Part shown: piece after piece, positions 62,799 to 64,000 of the stretch | Numbering within the stretch: the stretch's first letter is position 1 | Layout: each line of letters opens with the position of its first letter | DNA from: Arthrobacter sp. Leaf137 | GTDB lineage: Bacteria > Actinomycetota > Actinomycetes > Actinomycetales > Micrococcaceae | Length of the DNA stretch: 64,000 nucleotides | Assembly: GCF_001423525.1 (NCBI RefSeq) | Contig: NZ_LMOI01000012.1 | Coordinates: forward strand, 128,115 to 192,114 | Direction of reading: 5' to 3' | Made by a program: the position numbers and the translations under genes | The notes under the pieces: generated by a model | What the model saw: only the letters and a program-made list of their open reading frames with translations | The model's database searches: none | Told to the model about the DNA's origin: nothing

Positions 62799-64000
62799 GT
62801 GATTACTGTCCAGGATCTTGAACTCCGCGCCGGTGCCCGGCTCCTGATGGATCAGGTGAGCTTCCGCATCGATAAGGGCGACAAGATCGGCCTCGTGGGA
62901 CGCAACGGAGCGGGCAAGACCACCCTCACCCGCGTCCTTGCAGGCGAGGGGCTTCCCGCAGCCGGCAAGGTGACCCGCAGCGGCGAGATCGGCTACCTGC
63001 CGCAGGACCCGCGCACCCCGGACATGGAGCAGCTGGCGCGGGACCGGATCCTCTCCGCCCGTGGTTTGGACGTCGTCGTCGGTAAGCTCCGCAAGGCCCA
63101 TGACGAAATGGCAAGCGAAGACGCTGCCGTGCAGCAGAAGGCCATGAACCGGTACGACCGGCTGGAATCCGAGTTCCTGGCAGCGGGCGGCTACGCCGCG
63201 GAGGCCGAAGCCGCATCCATCTGCTCGAACCTGGCACTGCCTGACCGGCTGCTGAATCAGCCGCTCAAAACACTTTCCGGTGGCCAGCGCCGCCGCGTGG
63301 AACTGGCCCGGATCCTGTACTCGGATGCCGAGACCATGCTCCTGGACGAGCCCACCAACCACCTCGACGCCGATTCCATTGCCTGGCTTCGCGACTTCCT
63401 GAAGAACCACCAGGGCGGGCTCATTGTCATCAGCCACGACACCGAACTCCTCGAAGCCACGGTCAACAAGGTGTTCCTGCTGGACGCCAACCGGGCCCAG
63501 ATCGATTTCTACAACATGGACTGGAAGCGGTACCTCACCCAGCGCGAAACGGATGAGCGCGCCCGCAAGCGGGAACGTGCCAATGCCGAGAAGAAAGCCC
63601 AGGTCCTCTTCGACCAGGCCAACAAGATGCGGGCGAAGGCCACCAAAGCCGTGGCCGCGCAGAACATGGCCAAGCGTGCTGAGCGGCTCCTCAGTGGCCT
63701 CGAAGCCGTCCGCGAGAACGACCGTGTGGCCGCCCTCCGGTTCCCGGATCCGTCGCCGTGCGGCAAGACCCCGCTCACCGCAGACGGGCTCAGCAAGTCT
63801 TATGGCTCCCTGGAGATCTTCACGGACGTGGACCTCGCCATCGATCGCGGCTCCAAAGTGGTCATCCTCGGCCTCAACGGTGCCGGCAAAACCACGCTGC
63901 TGCGCATGCTTGCCGGCGTAGACCAGCCGGACACCGGCGAAATCGTGCCGGGGCACGGGCTTAAAGTGGGCTACTACGCCCAGGAACACGAGACCCTCGA
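62799..64000 (+). CDS. ABC-F family ATPase (partial, 3' end beyond window)
   Basis: The window ends after 400 codons of an open frame beginning with GTG at 62799. Two ABC domains in tandem without membrane segments define the ABC-F family: first Walker A GRNGAGKTT (about 33-41), signature LSGGQRRRVELA, Walker B MLLDEPTNHLD, and switch His in VISHDTELL. A helical linker rich in Arg, Lys and Glu (about 245-310) follows, and the second Walker A GLNGAGKTT. ABC-F proteins act on the ribosome's E site, in translation factor or antibiotic-protection roles. The missing end should hold the second signature and Walker B. Confidence 0.93.
   Translation, partial: MITVQDLELRAGARLLMDQVSFRIDKGDKIGLVGRNGAGKTTLTRVLAGEGLPAAGKVTRSGEIGYLPQDPRTPDMEQLARDRILSARGLDVVVGKLRKAHDEMASEDAAVQQKAMNRYDRLESEFLAAGGYAAEAEAASICSNLALPDRLLNQPLKTLSGGQRRRVELARILYSDAETMLLDEPTNHLDADSIAWLRDFLKNHQGGLIVISHDTELLEATVNKVFLLDANRAQIDFYNMDWKRYLTQRETDERARKRERANAEKKAQVLFDQANKMRAKATKAVAAQNMAKRAERLLSGLEAVRENDRVAALRFPDPSPCGKTPLTADGLSKSYGSLEIFTDVDLAIDRGSKVVILGLNGAGKTTLLRMLAGVDQPDTGEIVPGHGLKVGYYAQEHETL

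Overview
This window comes from a high-GC Gram-positive chromosome, most likely Arthrobacter, Pseudarthrobacter or a close Micrococcaceae relative. The evidence is strong G/C preference at third codon positions, actinobacterial hallmark genes (whiA, rbpA, opcA, sufR, a CoaE-GrpB fusion) and the gene order. The order rpsA, coaE, uvrB ... uvrA ... uvrC-rapZ-yvcK-whiA ... gap-pgk-tpiA-secG ... pgl-opcA-zwf-tal-tkt / ctaB ... ctaA-ABC / sufR-sufB-sufD-sufC-sufT matches the conserved actinobacterial core also found in Mycobacterium tuberculosis. I see no rRNA, tRNA, CRISPR array, insertion sequence or prophage gene.

Layout. 0-15 kb: end of rpsA, a GNAT acetyltransferase and a YigZ-family protein, a NatAB-like ABC exporter, coaE-grpB, uvrB, a TerC-family protein behind a yybP-ykoY (Mn2+) riboswitch, an MFS transporter, an S33 peptidase with a polyamine-type acetyltransferase, a Ski2-like helicase and a Tam-like methyltransferase. 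15-29 kb: a heterodimeric ABC exporter with a GntR/YtrA regulator, uvrA with a LexA-type box, a HAD phosphatase with an acyltransferase, uvrC, and the rapZ-yvcK-whiA operon. 29-34 kb: sodA, the lower-glycolysis genes gap-pgk-tpiA, secG and rbpA. 34-42 kb, minus strand: tkt-tal-pgi-zwf-opcA-pgl, a near-complete pentose-phosphate operon. 42-48.8 kb: ctaB, a SulP transporter fused to a beta-carbonic anhydrase, and ctaA with an ABC-2 exporter. 48.8-54 kb: a suf operon for Fe-S assembly, with a Rieske ferredoxin gene inside and no cysteine desulfurase gene. 54-60 kb: a zinc metallopeptidase, an acyl-CoA ligase plus unusual thiolase pair, and a bioYMN biotin ECF transporter facing them. 60-64 kb: a PEP mutase/isocitrate lyase family enzyme, a GNAT, a tiny membrane protein, a spore-photoproduct-lyase-family radical SAM protein, and an ABC-F ATPase cut by the window end.

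How it fits together. The central block links glycolysis, the oxidative pentose-phosphate pathway (NADPH), heme O/A synthesis for the terminal oxidase, and Fe-S cluster assembly. All three nucleotide-excision-repair genes are present but dispersed.

Main observations. (1) About a dozen genes, including uvrA, uvrB and uvrC, have a TANNNT -10 hexamer ending exactly 6 nt before an ATG or GTG start, which points to leaderless mRNAs. (2) The ligase/thiolase pair beside bioYMN, with the usual second catalytic Cys of the thiolase replaced by Ser, may be an uncharacterised biotin-precursor or biotin-linked acyl-CoA module. (3) A short ORF is coupled to ctaB by a GTGA overlap. (4) Other notable features are the SulP-carbonic anhydrase fusion, the suf operon lacking sufS/sufU, the structured gap leader and the photolyase-like radical SAM gene. 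All functions are inferred by reading motifs; nothing was searched.
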